DNA of 64,000 bases, from positions 4,038,135-4,102,134 of the forward strand of contig NZ_LFJC01000003.1 in the NCBI RefSeq assembly GCF_002776695.1, written 5' to 3'. A program made the translations under genes and the position numbers. This document shows, piece by piece, positions 49,886 through 57,822 of the stretch. This DNA comes from Bradyrhizobium nitroreducens (GTDB lineage Bacteria > Pseudomonadota > Alphaproteobacteria > Rhizobiales > Xanthobacteraceae). Position 1 is the stretch's first letter; each line of letters starts with the position of its first letter. The notes under the pieces were generated by a model. That model had not been told where the DNA came from. It saw nothing but the letters and a program-made list of their open reading frames with translations, and did not search any database.

Positions 49886-50716
49886 CTACTTCACCGCGCC
49901 AAAGGTGAGCCCGCGCACGAGCTGCTTCTGGCTGAACCAACCGAGGACGAGAATGGGCGCGATCGCCAGCGTGGACGCCGCCGACAGTTTTGCCCAGAAC
50001 AGCCCTTCAGGGCTGGAATAGGATGCGATGAACGTGGTGAGCGGCGCTGCGTTCGAGGTCGACAGGTTCAGCGTCCAGAACGCCTCGTTCCAGGCGAGGA
50101 TCAGGTTCAGCAGCAGCGTGGAGGCCAGCCCCGGGATCGCCATCGGCGTCAACACGTAGACCAGCTCGCGCCCGATGGTGGCACCGTCCATGCGCGCGGC
50201 TTCGAGGATGTCGCGCGGGATCTCCTTGAAATAGGTGAACAGCATCCAGATCACGATCGGCAAATTGCCGAGGCACAGGATGAAGACGAGGCCGATGCGG
50301 GAATCGAGCAGACCGAACGTCTTGTAGATCAAATAGATCGGCACCAGCACACCGACCGGCGGCATCATCTTGGTCGAGAGCATCCAGAGCAGGACGTCCT
50401 TGGTGCGCTTTGTTGGCGAGAACGCCATCGACCACGCCGCGGGGATCGCGATCAGGAGCGCAATCAAGGTCGAGCCGCCGGCGATGATGATCGAGTTCAT
50501 CGCGTGCAGGAGATAGTCGCTGCGCTCCTGCACGGTGGCATAGTTTTCCGTGGTCCAATGGAAGAACAGGAAGGACGGCGGGATGGCGAAGGCCTCGAGT
50601 TCGGTCTTGAAGCTCGTCAGCACCATCCAGAGGATCGGGAAGAAGATCAGGAAGCCGAAGAACCACGCCCCGATCGTCGAGACCACCACCCGCCGCGTCG
50701 TCGCCATCCGTGCCAT
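49886..50716 (-). CDS. smoG: Polyol/sugar ABC transporter permease (SmoG/MtlG type)
   Basis: This 276-residue permease of the CUT1 (MalG) type has an N-terminal segment FFGFLIFFPILWMVLTSFKT, the family ENYATVQERSDY periplasmic stretch and an EAA loop EIPRDILEAARMDGATIGRELVYVLTPMAIPGL. It ends WFSQKQLVRGLTFGAVK, the standard C-terminus of SmoG/MtlG proteins. It is 3 bases after the partner permease stop. Confidence 0.9.
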   Translation of the reverse strand: MARMATTRRVVVSTIGAWFFGFLIFFPILWMVLTSFKTELEAFAIPPSFLFFHWTTENYATVQERSDYLLHAMNSIIIAGGSTLIALLIAIPAAWSMAFSPTKRTKDVLLWMLSTKMMPPVGVLVPIYLIYKTFGLLDSRIGLVFILCLGNLPIVIWMLFTYFKEIPRDILEAARMDGATIGRELVYVLTPMAIPGLASTLLLNLILAWNEAFWTLNLSTSNAAPLTTFIASYSSPEGLFWAKLSAASTLAIAPILVLGWFSQKQLVRGLTFGAVK

Positions 50717-50719
50717 GTG

Positions 50720-51592
50720 TCAAGCCTCCAGATTGCGGCCGACGATGCGGACGAGGAAGAAGGCGACGATATTGGCGATCACGACCGCGACGAGGCCGCC
50801 CGCCGAGGCGCTGCCGACGTCGAACTGGATCAGAGCCTGCGAATAGATCAGGAAGGCGATGTTGGTGGTCTGCAGGCCGGGTCCGCCGCCGGTGGTGACG
50901 AAGATCTCGGCGAACACCGTCAGCAGGAAGATGGTCTCGATCAGGATCACCACGGTGATGGGACGCGCCAGGTGCGGCAGCGTGATGTAGATGAAGGTCG
51001 AGAGCGCGCTGGCGCCGTCCATCTCGGCCGCTTCCTTCTGCTCCTCGTCGAGCGACTGCAGCGCGGTGAGCAGGATGAGCGTCGCGAACGGCAGCCATTG
51101 CCAGGCGACGATCAGGATCACCGCGAGCAGCGGCGCGTCGGTGAACCAGTCGATCGGCGTCATCCCGAGCAGCTTGGCGAGCCAGGCGAACAGGCCGGAC
51201 ACCGGGTGCATCAACAAATTCTTCCAGACCAGCGCGCTGACCGTCGGCATCACGAAGAACGGCGCGATCACCATCAGCCGCACGAAATTGCGACCGATCA
51301 CGGGCTGGTCCATCAGGAGCGCCAGGGGAATGCCGAGCAGGATCGTCAGCGCCAGCACGGAGCCGACCAGCACCAGCGTATTCTGGAGCGATGCGAGGAA
51401 GGCGGGATCGGTGAGGAAGTAGCGGAAATTCTCAAGGCCCACGAACGATTCCGAGCCGGGATCGAGCAGGCTGTAATGCAGCGTCGAGAAGTAGATCGTC
51501 AGCGCCAGCGGGACGATCATCCAGATGAACAGCAGCCCGACGGCCGGCGTCAGGAGCGCGCGCGCCAGAAACTGCGTCTGCCGGGTTGCCAT
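50720..51592 (-). CDS. smoF: Polyol/sugar ABC transporter permease (SmoF/MtlF type)
   Basis: This ~290-residue CUT1 permease (MalF type without the long periplasmic loop) has TM1 LLTPAVGLLFIWMIVPLALTIYFS, then VGLENFRYFLTDPAFLASLQNTLVLV. The EAA loop reads LDEEQKEAAEMDGASALSTFIYITLPHLA. Start 51592 (MATRQTQF) has GGAG eight bases upstream; a longer frame to 51649 crosses a hairpin and is rejected. The gene follows the binding protein after an 85-base gap that contains a perfect hairpin. Confidence 0.9.
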   Translation of the reverse strand: MATRQTQFLARALLTPAVGLLFIWMIVPLALTIYFSTLHYSLLDPGSESFVGLENFRYFLTDPAFLASLQNTLVLVGSVLALTILLGIPLALLMDQPVIGRNFVRLMVIAPFFVMPTVSALVWKNLLMHPVSGLFAWLAKLLGMTPIDWFTDAPLLAVILIVAWQWLPFATLILLTALQSLDEEQKEAAEMDGASALSTFIYITLPHLARPITVVILIETIFLLTVFAEIFVTTGGGPGLQTTNIAFLIYSQALIQFDVGSASAGGLVAVVIANIVAFFLVRIVGRNLEA

Positions 51593-51619
51593 CAATGCTT
51601 CTCCGCTGGCGGGAAGAAG

Positions 51620-51647
51620 GCGGCCATCCATAGCTCTGGATGGCCGC
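51620..51647 (-). promoter_or_regulatory. Intercistronic hairpin between smoE and smoF
   Basis: GCGGCCATCCA (51620-51630) and TGGATGGCCGC (51637-51647) form a perfect 11-bp stem with a 6-base loop. It lies between the binding-protein stop and the first permease start, with no T run after it. Such hairpins commonly stabilise the upstream binding-protein mRNA and reduce read-through to the permeases. Confidence 0.65.
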
Positions 51648-51677
51648 AAGTCGGAACTCAGGAGGCCGAGCTCGGGT

Positions 51678-52991
51678 TCACTTGATGTAGCCGGCGCGCT
51701 TCATCTCGCGCTCGGTCGCCGATTGCGCCGCCGTGAGCGCGGCATCGACCGTCATCGAGCCCGCAAGTGCCGCGGAGAATTGCTGGCCGACCTGGGTGCC
51801 GATGCCCTGGAATTCGGGGATCGCAGCGTATTGCACGCCGACATAGGGCACCGGCTTGACCGTCGGCTTGTTCGGATCGGCGGCGTCGATCGAGGCCAGC
51901 GTCAGCTTGGCGAACGGCGCGACCTTCAGATAGTCGGGGTTCTGGTAGAGCGAGGTGCGCGTGCCCGGCGGCACGTTGGCCCAGCCGTCCTTGGACGCCA
52001 CGAGCTTGGTGTAGTCCTTGCTGGTCGCCCAGGCGATGAACTTCTCGGCCGCTTCCGCCTTCTTGGAGCCGGCGGGGATTGCGAGGTTCCAGGCCCAAAG
52101 CCAGTTGGCGTTCTTGCCGAGCCCGGTGTTGGGCGCGAGGGCAAAGCCGACCTTGTCGGCAACCTTGGAATCCTTGGGGTTGGTGACGAAGGACGCCGCC
52201 ACCGTCGCGTCGATCCACATCGCGCACTTGCCGGCGTTGAACAGCGCGAGATTCTCGTTGAAGCCGTTCGAGCTTGCACCGGGAGGTCCTGCTTCCTTCA
52301 TCAGGTTGACGTAGGTCGTGAGCGTCGTCTTCCATTCCGGCGTGTTGAACTGCGGCTCCCACTTCTCGTCGAACCAGCGCGCGCCGTAGGAATTGGCCAT
52401 GGCCGAGAGGAACGCCATGTTCTCGCCCCAGCCGGCCTTGCCGCGCAGGCAGATGCCGTAGGTGCCGGCGCCCTTGTCGGTGAGCTTCTTGGCGGCGTCG
52501 ATGACGAAGTCCCAGGTCGGCTTTTCCGGCATCTTCATTCCGGCCTTCTCGAACAGGTCGGTACGGTACATCACCATCGAACTCTCGCCATAGAACGGCG
52601 CGGCGTAGAGCTTGCCGTCGGCAGAGACCGCGTCCTTGATCCTGGGCAGGAGGTCGGCAACGTCGTAATCGGCGCCGAGATTGGCGAGCGGCACCAGCCA
52701 GCCCTTCTTGGCCCAGATCGGCACCTCATAGGTGCCGATGGTGAGCACGTCGAACTGACCGCCCTTGGTGGCGATGTCGGTGGTGACGCGCTGACGCAGC
52801 ACGTTCTCCTCCAGCGTTACCCACTTCACTGTGATGTCAGGGTTCTTCTTGGTGAATTCGCTCGTCAGCCCCTGCATGCGGATCATGTCGCCGTTGTTGA
52901 CGGTGGCGATCGTCAGGGTCGTTTCGGCCATCGCGGGGACGGCCAGCAAAAGTGCAGACGCGCCGCAGACGGCGCCCAGGACGTGTTTCAC
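51678..52991 (-). CDS. smoE: Polyol/sugar ABC transporter binding protein (SmoE/MtlE type)
   Basis: This 437-residue protein has a Sec signal peptide (MKHVLGAVCGASALLLAVPAMA). It is an SBP_bac_1-type extracellular protein: TLTIATVNNGDMIRMQGLT, then FDVLTIGTYEVPIWAKKGWL, FYGESSMVMYRTDLFEKAG and WLWAWNLAIPAGSKKAEAAEKFIAW. Blocks such as DVLTIGTYE and WLWAWNL are typical of the sorbitol/mannitol branch. It is the first gene of the transport operon; two palindromic operator candidates sit 25-60 bases upstream of the start, ahead of the SorC-type regulator gene. Confidence 0.9.
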   Translation of the reverse strand: MKHVLGAVCGASALLLAVPAMAETTLTIATVNNGDMIRMQGLTSEFTKKNPDITVKWVTLEENVLRQRVTTDIATKGGQFDVLTIGTYEVPIWAKKGWLVPLANLGADYDVADLLPRIKDAVSADGKLYAAPFYGESSMVMYRTDLFEKAGMKMPEKPTWDFVIDAAKKLTDKGAGTYGICLRGKAGWGENMAFLSAMANSYGARWFDEKWEPQFNTPEWKTTLTTYVNLMKEAGPPGASSNGFNENLALFNAGKCAMWIDATVAASFVTNPKDSKVADKVGFALAPNTGLGKNANWLWAWNLAIPAGSKKAEAAEKFIAWATSKDYTKLVASKDGWANVPPGTRTSLYQNPDYLKVAPFAKLTLASIDAADPNKPTVKPVPYVGVQYAAIPEFQGIGTQVGQQFSAALAGSMTVDAALTAAQSATEREMKRAGYIK

Positions 52992-53015
52992 GGTGACCTC
53001 CCCTCAACTCGCGTT

Positions 53016-53050
53016 TTGGGCATATGCCCACGCGTTGGGCGTATGTTCAA
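53016..53050. promoter_or_regulatory. Paired operator upstream of smoE
   Basis: Two related 16-base sites, TTGGGCATATGCCCAC (53016-53031, containing the perfect palindrome GGGCATATGCCC) and TTGGGCGTATGTTCAA (53035-53050), start 19 bases apart. They cover the expected promoter of the binding-protein gene. The adjacent SorC-family regulator is the natural candidate to bind them. Confidence 0.65.
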
Positions 53051-53139
53051 TGGAGGGACCGAACTTGTCAAGCAGGCGCGGGGCCGTTCCAGCAACTTAT
53101 GAGTGCTGCAATGCGGGAGGGGGTGGGAGGTGTCGCCCC

Positions 53140-53272
53140 GCCCACACTGTCGTGCTCCGCGAAAGCGGGGCACCCAGTACTCCGTGACGTCTATAGGTTT
53201 GCCTCAAGCGTGGCCGCGGCGTACTGGATCGTCCGCCCCAGTGCGCAGCTGCGCACAAGGCGGACGATGACA
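53140..53272. repeat. Composite palindromic intergenic repeat after the sorC-type gene
   Basis: A first hairpin is GTGCTCCGC-gaaa-GCGGGGCAC (53152-53173). A second is nested: ATCGTCCGCC (53228-53237) and GGCGGACGAT (53259-53268) enclose the perfect 16-base palindrome GTGCGCAGCTGCGCAC (53241-53256). The wording is that of dispersed Bradyrhizobium-type intergenic repeats. It lies downstream of the regulator stop and may end its transcript before smoE. Confidence 0.75.
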
Positions 53273-53325
53273 GCGGAGCGAGTGGCGAGATCGTATGCCT
53301 CGCTGACGCTCGAAACGCGCCGGCC

Positions 53326-54276
53326 CTACCGCTCCAAAATCGCCCTTGCCGTCGTCTCGTCAGTGATCAGGCCGTTGATCAGGCCTCCGCTCAACGCCGC
53401 CGCAATCGCCACGACCTTGGCGGCGCCGACGGCAGCGCCGATCGTCGTGGTCTTCGCCGGTACTTCCGGCGGAATGCTGGTGAGGCGCTTGTTGGTGCCG
53501 GCCTTGAGGAGGCGCCCCTTGGAATCATAGGCCCAACCGGTGATCTCGCCGATGGCGCCCAGCCGCATCATCTCGAACAATTCGTCGCGCGTGACGAAGC
53601 CGTCGATGTGAACCTGCGCCTTCTGGTCCATCTGGCCGATGCCGACGAGGCGCAAATCCGCCTTGGCCGCGACCGCCCTCACCTTGGCGATCGGCTCGAT
53701 GCGGACCATCTTGTTGCGCTCGTCCTCGGACGACATCAGGAACGGCAGCGGCATCGGATAGTGCCGTGCGCCCGTGCGGTCCGCGAGCCGGCCGACGGTG
53801 TCGTAGAAGCTCGCCGAACCATCGGCGGAGATATTGCCGACCAGCGAGACGATCTGGTGATTGGGTCGATCGATCGGCGTGACGCGCTCGACGGCCGCGC
53901 GCACCGCCCGGCCGGTGCCGAGCGCGACGATCACGGGCGTTTCCGAGCGCAGCGTCGCATCGAGCAGATTGGCGCAGCGTTCGGCGATGCCTGCCGTGGC
54001 CTGAGGAGCCGCCGGATCGGCCGGCACCACTTCGCAATGGACGAGGTCGAAACGCTCCTTCAGACGCGCTGCAAGTTCCATGCAGGCGGCGATGGGATGT
54101 TCGAGCCGGAACGTGATGAGGCGCTCGGCGAGGCACAACGACACCAGCCGCTGCGCCGAGGCGCGCGAGACCTGCAGCATCCTTGCAATCTCGTCCTGGG
54201 TGTGACCGGCGATGAAATAGAGCCAGCCGGCGCGCGCGGCATCGTCGAGTCGCGACTTGTCGTTGTCGGCGGCCAT
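53326..54276 (-). CDS. SorC-family sugar-binding transcriptional regulator
   Basis: This 316-residue protein has an N-terminal sigma-70-like helix-turn-helix: WLYFIAGHTQDEIARMLQVS, then RASAQRLVSLCLAERLI. The rest is a SorC/DeoR-type sugar-phosphate-binding domain (PVIVALGTGRAVRAAVERV, QIVSLVGNISADGSASF and IDGFVTRDELFEMMRLGAIGEI). Such regulators respond to phosphorylated sugars. It lies upstream of the polyol transport and catabolic genes on the same strand and 7 bases after the HAD gene stop. It probably controls the operon through the paired operator in front of smoE. Confidence 0.9.
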   Translation of the reverse strand: MAADNDKSRLDDAARAGWLYFIAGHTQDEIARMLQVSRASAQRLVSLCLAERLITFRLEHPIAACMELAARLKERFDLVHCEVVPADPAAPQATAGIAERCANLLDATLRSETPVIVALGTGRAVRAAVERVTPIDRPNHQIVSLVGNISADGSASFYDTVGRLADRTGARHYPMPLPFLMSSEDERNKMVRIEPIAKVRAVAAKADLRLVGIGQMDQKAQVHIDGFVTRDELFEMMRLGAIGEITGWAYDSKGRLLKAGTNKRLTSIPPEVPAKTTTIGAAVGAAKVVAIAAALSGGLINGLITDETTARAILER

Positions 54277-54283
54277 GCGGGCC

Positions 54284-54946
54284 TCACGCCTCCCAGAAAT
54301 CGCTCATGCGCGCGAAGACCCGGTCCGCCCCCGCGCTCGACAATATAGCCTCTCCGTCGCGTCCGCGGTAATGGCTGCCGCCGACAAATCCCCAGACGGT
54401 CATGCCGGCCGCCTTGCCGGCCTGCACCCCGCTGACGCTGTCCTCTATCACCAGCGTGCGCGCAGGTCGCGCCCCCATCTTCTCCGCCGCGAGGAGAAAG
54501 AGGTCTGGCGCCGGCTTGCCATGCCTGACCATTTGCGCGGTGTAGAGCCGCTCGCCGAAATGCGCACGCAGGCCGGTGACCTCGAGGGAGAGCGCGACGC
54601 GGTCGAGGTCGCTGGACGAGGCCACGCAGAACGGCACGGACAGACCGGACATCACGCCGGCAATGCCGGGAATCGGCTCGAGCGACGCCGCGAATGTCGA
54701 CAGCACCCGCGACTTCAGGCGCGGCAGAAGGCCGTCCGGCACGATCCGGCCCAAATCGCGAAAATGCTGCTCGATCGCCTTGGTGCTGCGGCCGAGAAAG
54801 AGCTCGAGCGCCTGCTCCAGGCTCAGCGCAATGTCGTGCTCAGTCAGCACCTCGGACAAGCAGCGGCAGCTCAACAGCTCGCTGTCGACGAGCACGCCGT
54901 CGCAATCGAAGATGATCAGATCGGGTCTCGGCTGGCTATCGCCCAT
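54284..54946 (-). CDS. HAD-superfamily hydrolase (subfamily IA, sugar-phosphatase-like)
   Basis: This 220-residue protein carries HAD motif I DLIIFDCDGVLVDSE (nucleophile Asp14 and acid Asp16), motif II Ser in CVASSSDLDRV, motif III Lys in HGKPAPDLF and motif IV VIEDSVSGVQAG. The helical cap follows motif I. Similar proteins are 6-phosphogluconate phosphatases or beta-phosphoglucomutase-like enzymes. It is the first gene of a two-gene unit with the SorC regulator. A role in removing sugar phosphates, either as a safety valve or to tune the inducer, is an inference. Confidence 0.85.
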   Translation of the reverse strand: MGDSQPRPDLIIFDCDGVLVDSELLSCRCLSEVLTEHDIALSLEQALELFLGRSTKAIEQHFRDLGRIVPDGLLPRLKSRVLSTFAASLEPIPGIAGVMSGLSVPFCVASSSDLDRVALSLEVTGLRAHFGERLYTAQMVRHGKPAPDLFLLAAEKMGARPARTLVIEDSVSGVQAGKAAGMTVWGFVGGSHYRGRDGEAILSSAGADRVFARMSDFWEA

Positions 54947-54954
54947 CCGGACAT

Positions 54955-54970
54955 ACGATCATATACTCAA
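54955..54970. promoter_or_regulatory. Possible second SorC-type site upstream of the HAD gene
   Basis: ACGATCATATACTCAA, read on the minus strand as TTGAGTATATGATCGT, matches about 11 of 16 positions of the paired site in front of smoE. It lies 9-24 bases upstream of the HAD start. If real it would make the regulator autoregulatory. The match is partial. Confidence 0.35.
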
Positions 54971-55019
54971 GTTATGAGCAATAGTTCACAGAACGACCGG
55001 ACGCCGCGGTGCGCCTGGA

Positions 55020-56939
55020 TTAGTGGGCGACCTGCCGGTAGATCGCCGGCAGCGCGGCGGGCAGCCGCTTGATGTTGCCGACGATGGCGTAGCCGCCGCG
55101 ACCAAACAGGGTCGGGAAGTAGGATTGTGCTGTCGCGTCCACCGTGACGCCGAAGGCGGCGATGCCGAGGCGGCGCGCCTCCTGGACCGACTTGCGGGTG
55201 TCCTCGACCGCGAAGCGGCCCTCGTAATGATCGACGTCGTTCGGCTTGCCGTCGGTGAGGACGATCAGCAGCTTCTTGCGCTGCGGCTGGCGGGCGAGTT
55301 CGGCCGCGGCATGGCGCACCGCCGTGCCGATGCGCGTGTAATAACCGGGCTTCAACGCACCGATGCGGCGTTCCACCGTCGCGCTCATCGGCTCGCCGAA
55401 CGCCTTGACGGTTTCGAGCCGCACCCAGGAGCGCCGGCGCGAGGTGAAGGTCAGGATGCTGTGGTGGTCACCGCAGGCCGAAAGCCCGTGGGCGAGCACC
55501 AGCAGTGCCTCCTTCTCGACGTCGAGCACGCGGTAGCCGTCGACCCAGGCATCCGTCGACAGCGAGACGTCGACCAGCAGCGTGACGGCGAGATCGTGCC
55601 CTTGCGGGCGCATCGCGACATGGATGCGATCGAGACCGCTGCCGCCGCTGCCGGCGCGACGGTCGCATTGCGCGCGCACCAGCGCGTCGAGGTCGAGATC
55701 GTGTCCGTCGGCCTGGGCGCGCATCAGTTCGTGGCGCGGCCGCAGCACCTCGAAGCGACGGCGCACCTGGCGGATATGCCGTCGCGTGGCGTCGTCAGGC
55801 GTCCAGCTCTCGCCCTGCTCGGAGGCCCCCGCCGCGAGCACGCGGCAATGATCCGGCAGATAGGAGCCGCTGCGATAGTCCCATTCGGGATAAGTGAGGT
55901 CCGCATTCAGCCTCGAGGTGTCGAGGGCTTCCGGCGGCAGGTCGAGATCGAACTTGAACCGGCTCGCCGGCTTGCCGGTGCGGCGGCTGAGCGTGATCTC
56001 CTCGAGATCGTCGGCGGCCTTCTGCGCATCCTCGTCCTCGCTGTCGTCGGCGGGACGGTCGACATTGACCATCTCGGCCATCGCGAGAATCTTCTCGAAA
56101 CGGTTGAGCACGAAAGGATCGCGTCGGTTGGCATTGTCCTCGCGCTCGCGGACGGCAAAGCGCTTGCGATTATCATCGGCCGCGGCTTCCGCGCCCGGCG
56201 CGCACTCGTCCTCGCCGGCATGGGCGGGCGAGAGCTCGCGCGTCCAGCAATCCCCCCAGAGCGGACACGGCAGGATCGAATGATAACCCGGCGGCGCCTT
56301 TTCGGGCAGCGGGGCTGTTCCCATCATCGCCGGCCACAGCTTGCCGGCAGGCGCCCCGCCGGCTCCGAGCAGGGCCAGCACGATCTGCTCGACCTCCTGC
56401 TCGATGCGCGGCAAGGGACGACGAGGCCTGGCCTCGGCGGTTGCTGCGGCCAGCTGCGCGTAGTCGGCGACGAGGCCGGGAAATTGCGTGAGCACCCAGA
56501 CCGCCGTCTCGCTCGCCCGGCGCAACACCAGAAGATCCCGCCGCAGCGGATCGGCTTCCGTCATCGTCTCGATCGGCGCGGCGGCGAACCACGCCGCAAG
56601 CCAGCGATAGAGCGCCGCGTTCAACGCGCGGTCGGGAAAGATCGAGATGCGATCGGGAAGGAAGATGGTCGCGGCGTCGCGGCCCGGCTGCTCCAATCGC
56701 TCGTCACCAAGGCCGATGCGCTGCCTCCAGCCGAGACGGTGTCCCGATTTTCGCGCGCTTGCGCTCGCGATCTGCACCCCCGTCTCGCCGCCGAGCGCGC
56801 GGAACATCACCGCGAGCCGGCCCCTCATGTCGGTCAGAGCGACGGCATGATCGTCGTGGACCGGATAGCTCGCGGTGCCGCCGACCATCCTGTGCCAAGC
56901 ACGGCCGACCGTCTCCTCCAGTTCGAGGAAGTCGAGCAT
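55020..56939 (-). CDS. norD: Nitric oxide reductase activation protein NorD
   Basis: This 639-residue protein ends in a von Willebrand factor A domain with MIDAS motif DVSLS (residues 457-461) and the later TDGKPND. The long N-terminal part has acidic and charged stretches typical of NorD. It works with the AAA+ ATPase NorQ to assemble or activate the NorCB nitric oxide reductase, probably by helping insert the non-haem iron. It is the last gene of norE-F-C-B-Q-D and starts 10 bases after norQ. Length is normal for alphaproteobacterial NorD. Confidence 0.93.
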   Translation of the reverse strand: MLDFLELEETVGRAWHRMVGGTASYPVHDDHAVALTDMRGRLAVMFRALGGETGVQIASASARKSGHRLGWRQRIGLGDERLEQPGRDAATIFLPDRISIFPDRALNAALYRWLAAWFAAAPIETMTEADPLRRDLLVLRRASETAVWVLTQFPGLVADYAQLAAATAEARPRRPLPRIEQEVEQIVLALLGAGGAPAGKLWPAMMGTAPLPEKAPPGYHSILPCPLWGDCWTRELSPAHAGEDECAPGAEAAADDNRKRFAVREREDNANRRDPFVLNRFEKILAMAEMVNVDRPADDSEDEDAQKAADDLEEITLSRRTGKPASRFKFDLDLPPEALDTSRLNADLTYPEWDYRSGSYLPDHCRVLAAGASEQGESWTPDDATRRHIRQVRRRFEVLRPRHELMRAQADGHDLDLDALVRAQCDRRAGSGGSGLDRIHVAMRPQGHDLAVTLLVDVSLSTDAWVDGYRVLDVEKEALLVLAHGLSACGDHHSILTFTSRRRSWVRLETVKAFGEPMSATVERRIGALKPGYYTRIGTAVRHAAAELARQPQRKKLLIVLTDGKPNDVDHYEGRFAVEDTRKSVQEARRLGIAAFGVTVDATAQSYFPTLFGRGGYAIVGNIKRLPAALPAIYRQVAH

Positions 56940-56949
56940 GACCGCGGCC

Positions 56950-57759
56950 TCACCCGATGACGGCGCGCGCGACGTCCAGCAGCGCCGCCTTCACGTCGGC
57001 GTCGTCGGTGAGCGGCTCGATCATGCCGGCCAGCACCGCATCGGCGATCGGCGTGCCGGCGGCAATCAGGGTCGCGCAATAGACCACGAGCCGGGTCGAG
57101 ACGCCCTCTTCCAGATCGTGGCCCTTGAGCGCGCGCAGCCGCCCAGCCAGCCCCACCAGCGGCCGCACGCGCTCCGGCGACAGCCCGCTTTCGGCGGACA
57201 CGACGCCGATCTCCTGCTCTGGCGGCAGGAAATCGAACTCGATGGCGACGAAGCGCTGGCGCGTCGAGGGCTTCAACGCCTTCAGCAGCGTCTGGTAGCC
57301 GGGATTGTAGGAGACGACGAGCATGAAGCTATCAGGCGCCACCAGCTCCTCGCCGGTGCGCTCCAGCGGCAGGATGCGGCGATCATCGGTTAGCGGATGC
57401 AGCACGACGGTGACGTCCTTGCGGGCCTCCACGACCTCGTCGAGATAGCAGATGCCGCCTTCGCGCACGGCGCGCGTCAGCGGACCATCGGTCCACACGG
57501 TATCGCCGCCCCTGAGCAGATAGCGGCCGGTGAGATCGGCGGCGGTGAGATCGTCGTGACAGGCGACGGTGTGAAGCGGCAGTCCCAGCCGCGCCGCCAT
57601 ATGCGCGACGAAGCGCGTCTTGCCGCAGCCGGTCGGCCCCTTGAGCAACACCGGCAGACGCCGCCGCCAGGCATGCTCGAAGAGCTCGCATTCGTTTCCG
57701 GACGGAACATAGGCCGGCAGCTCCGGCGCCGAGGTGACCGTGTGAAGGGCAGCTTTCAT
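56950..57759 (-). CDS. norQ: Nitric oxide reductase activation AAA+ ATPase NorQ
   Basis: This 269-residue MoxR/CbbQ-type AAA+ ATPase has Walker A GPTGCGKT (residues 41-48), Walker B ICYLDEVVEARKDV, and sensor block VVSYNPGYQTLLKALKPSTRQRFV, all conserved in NorQ/NirQ/CbbQ. It activates the NO reductase together with NorD. Its position between norB and norD fixes it as NorQ rather than CbbQ. A very stable hairpin separates it from norB, suggesting lower expression than the structural genes. Confidence 0.95.
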   Translation of the reverse strand: MKAALHTVTSAPELPAYVPSGNECELFEHAWRRRLPVLLKGPTGCGKTRFVAHMAARLGLPLHTVACHDDLTAADLTGRYLLRGGDTVWTDGPLTRAVREGGICYLDEVVEARKDVTVVLHPLTDDRRILPLERTGEELVAPDSFMLVVSYNPGYQTLLKALKPSTRQRFVAIEFDFLPPEQEIGVVSAESGLSPERVRPLVGLAGRLRALKGHDLEEGVSTRLVVYCATLIAAGTPIADAVLAGMIEPLTDDADVKAALLDVARAVIG

Positions 57760-57787
57760 GATGTCTCTCCGGACTTTCCAGGAAGGA

Positions 57788-57813
57788 GGCGGCCGCGGCG
57801 AACCGCGGCCGCC
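57788..57813 (-). promoter_or_regulatory. Ultra-stable hairpin between norB and norQ
   Basis: GGCGGCCGCGG and CCGCGGCCGCC form a perfect 11-bp, all-GC stem. On the minus strand, the coding sense here, the loop reads TTCG, an exceptionally stable tetraloop. It lies 10 bases after the norB stop with no T run, so it may protect norCB mRNA or partially block entry into norQD. Confidence 0.7.
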
Positions 57814-57822
57814 CTTTCTCGT

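Noticed and set aside
55023..56960. A 645-codon + strand frame over norD
   Set aside because: Antisense shadow of norD, which has a MIDAS motif and operon context; the shadow has no recognisable domain.
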